A stretch of DNA of 64,000 nucleotides from Leadbetterella byssophila DSM 17132. Its GTDB lineage: Bacteria > Bacteroidota > Bacteroidia > Cytophagales > Spirosomataceae. The notes below the pieces were generated by a model. It was not told the DNA's origin and searched no databases. It saw only the letters and a list, made by a program, of their open reading frames with translations. The stretch covers positions 1,798,001 through 1,862,000 of the forward strand of contig NC_014655.1 of assembly GCF_000166395.1 (NCBI RefSeq), read 5' to 3'. Positions 62,247 through 64,000 of this stretch are shown here, piece after piece. The number at the start of each line of letters is the position of its first letter. Positions within the stretch are counted from its first letter, which is position 1. A program made the position numbers and the translations under genes.

Positions 62247-63551
62247 TCAAATTCTAACTATTTCTGCACCTAAGGCATTCAGACGTCCGTCGATGTTCTG
62301 ATAGCCTCGGTCTATTTGGTCGATATTGTCAATTATACTGGTGCCGTCAGCAGATAATGCAGCTATTAAAAGAGCTACACCGGCACGAATATCCGGAGAG
62401 GTCATACGTATACCCCTTAAATTATATTCACGGTTAATTCCTATCACCGTAGCTCTATGCGGATCACAAAGTATGATCTGAGCACCCATGTCAATCAACT
62501 TATCCGTAAAGAACAAGCGTGATTCAAACATCTTTTGGTGAATTAGAACAGTTCCTTTCGCTTGGATAGCTGTAACTAGAACTATAGAAATCAAGTCCGG
62601 TGTAAATCCAGGCCATGGAGCATCATACACGGTGAGAATAGAGCCGTCTATGAGTCGGTTGATCTGATAGTGCTTTTGAGCAGGTACATAGATATCATCT
62701 CCTCTGAATTCCATTTGGATACCTAATTTCTTAAAGACATCAGGAATAATCCCTAATTCAGGAATTCTGCAATTCTTTATGGTTATCTCAGATTCTGTCA
62801 TGGCTGCTAAGCCTATGAAACTTCCTATCTCAATCATATCAGGAAGCATAGTGTGCTCACAGCCGCTTAATTCATGTACGCCTTCAATGGTCAGCAAGTT
62901 TGATCCCACTCCGGTGATCTTTGCGCCCATTCTGTTCAGCATCTTACATAATTGCTGTAGATAAGGTTCACAAGCTGCATTATAGATCGTCGTAGTTCCC
63001 GGAGTTACTACAGCTGCCATGATGACATTGGCGGTTCCTGTTACGGAGATTTCTTCCATCCAAATGTATGAGCCCCTCATCTTATCACCGTCTACATGAT
63101 AGAAGGCATCATCTGAGTCATAACTAAATGTAGCTCCTAGTTTTTGAAACCCTACAAAATGGGCATCTAAGGGTCTTCTACCTATCTTATCTCCACCGGG
63201 TTTCGGTGCTCTACCCTTTCCAAATCTACCTAACATAGGACCAAGGAGCATCACTGATCCTCTAAGTTGGGCAGCTTTGTCTTTGTATTGTTCGGACTCA
63301 AAATAAGAGAAATCCACATCTGCAGCTGTAAACTCTACAGAGCCAGGACCTAACTTACGCGTTTTCACCCCCATGCTTTCCAATAGATCTATCAGCTTAT
63401 TGACATCTCTAATGTCTGGAATGTTATGAATAGTAACAGGTTCCTTCGTCAACAAAACAGCACATAAGATCTGTAATGCCTCATTCTTCGCCCCTTGAGG
63501 GATGATCTCCCCTTTTAATTTCTTTCCTCCCGTTATCTTAAATGAACCCAT
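62247..63551 (-). CDS. murA: UDP-N-acetylglucosamine 1-carboxyvinyltransferase (Asp-type active site)
   Basis: MurA performs the first committed step of peptidoglycan synthesis, transferring enolpyruvate from PEP to UDP-GlcNAc in the cytoplasm. The 434-aa enzyme begins MGSFKITGGKKLKGEIIPQG with Lys/Asn in GAKNEALQIL. At the usual active-site Cys position (KPGGCAIGARP in E. coli) it has PGGDKIGRRPLDAH, with Asp121. Asp variants are known naturally in several bacteria and are insensitive to fosfomycin. The C-terminal RAGVALLIAALSADG is standard. ATG 63551 follows the upstream DUF4290 stop by one base; the in-frame Thr-rich extension to 63716 is a shadow of that gene. Confidence 0.95.
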   Translation of the reverse strand: MGSFKITGGKKLKGEIIPQGAKNEALQILCAVLLTKEPVTIHNIPDIRDVNKLIDLLESMGVKTRKLGPGSVEFTAADVDFSYFESEQYKDKAAQLRGSVMLLGPMLGRFGKGRAPKPGGDKIGRRPLDAHFVGFQKLGATFSYDSDDAFYHVDGDKMRGSYIWMEEISVTGTANVIMAAVVTPGTTTIYNAACEPYLQQLCKMLNRMGAKITGVGSNLLTIEGVHELSGCEHTMLPDMIEIGSFIGLAAMTESEITIKNCRIPELGIIPDVFKKLGIQMEFRGDDIYVPAQKHYQINRLIDGSILTVYDAPWPGFTPDLISIVLVTAIQAKGTVLIHQKMFESRLFFTDKLIDMGAQIILCDPHRATVIGINREYNLRGIRMTSPDIRAGVALLIAALSADGTSIIDNIDQIDRGYQNIDGRLNALGAEIVRI

Positions 63552-63552
63552 A

Positions 63553-64000
63553 TCACTGCGGTCTTCTGCGGTTATTATTGTATCTGTTCTTGTTGTTATT
63601 TTGTCCGTTCTTATTGTGCTGAGAACCGTTTCTATTGTTGTTGTTGTTTCGGTGACGATTGTTGAAATTCGTTCTTTGTTTGAATGACACAGGACCGTCT
63701 TTTGGATTGGCCTCATCTACCATTCCGTTTGCCAACAAATCATCAATCTCTGGCTTAAGTTTTCCGCCCGAAAGCTCTAAGATTTGGTTCATACATACAT
63801 TCGTCTCTACGGAGTCTCTGTTCCAGCTCAAATAGAACGACTTCATCAATTTCACCAGGTAAGACACAAAAGCCTTTCTCTCCTCAAAGGTTTCCGCCAT
63901 CATGGCTTTTAAAACCAATAGTTCCAGATTTCTTCCGTAAAATTTATGCTTTAACTTACTTTGAGTATAAGGGATTTGCTTAGGTTTCTTACCCAAAATC
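63553..64000 (-). CDS. DUF4290 family protein with Asn-rich tail (5' end outside window)
   Basis: The visible 147+ residues match the DUF4290 family of Bacteroidota: IPYTQSKLKHKFYGRNLELL, then LSWNRDSVETNVCMNQILEL and a helical region. The last 40 residues are an unusual low-complexity tail of Asn and Arg (for example NNRHRNNNNNRNGSQHNKNG), likely disordered and possibly RNA-binding. An in-frame TTG at 63996 exists, but the frame remains open to the window edge, so the true start is probably beyond 64000. It is followed at one base by murA, a gene pair seen in other Bacteroidota. Function is unknown. Confidence 0.75.
   Translation of the reverse strand, partial: ILGKKPKQIPYTQSKLKHKFYGRNLELLVLKAMMAETFEERKAFVSYLVKLMKSFYLSWNRDSVETNVCMNQILELSGGKLKPEIDDLLANGMVDEANPKDGPVSFKQRTNFNNRHRNNNNNRNGSQHNKNGQNNNKNRYNNNRRRPQ

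Noticed and set aside
63552-63716. Thr-rich N-terminal extension of MurA
   Set aside because: It is the shifted reading of the DUF4290 Asn/Arg-rich tail; MurA homologues start at MGSFKITGG and ATG 63551 follows the upstream stop by one base.
1-64000. tRNA, rRNA, CRISPR arrays and intact insertion sequences
   Set aside because: Intergenic spaces are short, no cloverleaf or regularly spaced repeats were seen, and no transposase or integrase frame is present.

Overview
The window is chromosomal DNA of a gliding, type IX-secreting member of the Bacteroidota, most likely order Cytophagales. The evidence is gldKLMN with a PorP/SprF-like gene, lineage-restricted families (DUF4271, DUF4290, DUF4153, DUF5686), a two-domain-poor soluble biotin ligase, an Asp-type MurA, and many upstream sequences matching the Bacteroidota promoter -7 box TAnnTTTG in place of strong Shine-Dalgarno sites. 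I found no rRNA, tRNA, CRISPR array, prophage or intact insertion sequence, and no gene-free stretch longer than 300 bases. The family assignments below come from reading protein motifs by eye; no database search was run.

Layout. 1-9.4 kb (minus strand): a DUF4369-like fragment and gatB, then the T9SS/gliding block gldN-gldM-gldL-gldK, porP-like, a HemD-like gene and a DUF4271 gene. 9.5-16 kb (plus): a lamin-tail secreted protein, an orphan maltokinase overlapping a beta-propeller gene, a PhoB/PhoR-like two-component pair and an RluA pseudouridine synthase. 16-29 kb: AI-2E family permease, tatC and glyA (minus), DUF4153 (plus), pentapeptide protein (minus), MFS transporter (plus), then a six-gene minus run queD-lpxB-lipoprotein-sufB-mtgA-DUF5686. 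29-35 kb: a complete tripartite RND efflux operon. 35-48 kb: GH63-like glycosidase, birA/rsfS divergent pair, ftsH, two overlapping GH78-type rhamnosidases, a tiny acidic ORF, mutS. 48-57 kb (plus): methylmalonyl-CoA epimerase, then a tightly overlapping block WbsX-GT2-GT2-thiolase-like-acyl ligase, a BtuB-sized TonB receptor, and a secreted papain-like protein with a lipoprotein partner. 57-64 kb: a PVC-type heme-binding dehydrogenase, two Tat-exported sugar enzymes, murA and a DUF4290 gene running off the window.

How the parts work together. GldKLMN plus the PorP-like protein form the core and motor of the T9SS, and several exported proteins here may be its clients. TatC would export the two twin-arginine proteins near 60-62 kb. 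The rhamnosidases, GH63 enzyme, maltokinase, Gfo/Idh oxidoreductase and TIM-barrel isomerase suggest a polysaccharide-degrading lifestyle. LpxB, MurA, MtgA, the glycosyltransferases and DUF5686 serve the envelope.

The most interesting candidates are the five-gene GT/thiolase-like/ligase block, in which the thiolase has lost two normally catalytic residues; the secreted papain-like protein with its overlapping lipoprotein; a 122-bp MITE-like inverted-repeat element at 60.7-60.8 kb; and an uncharacterised 27-codon acidic ORF next to mutS.
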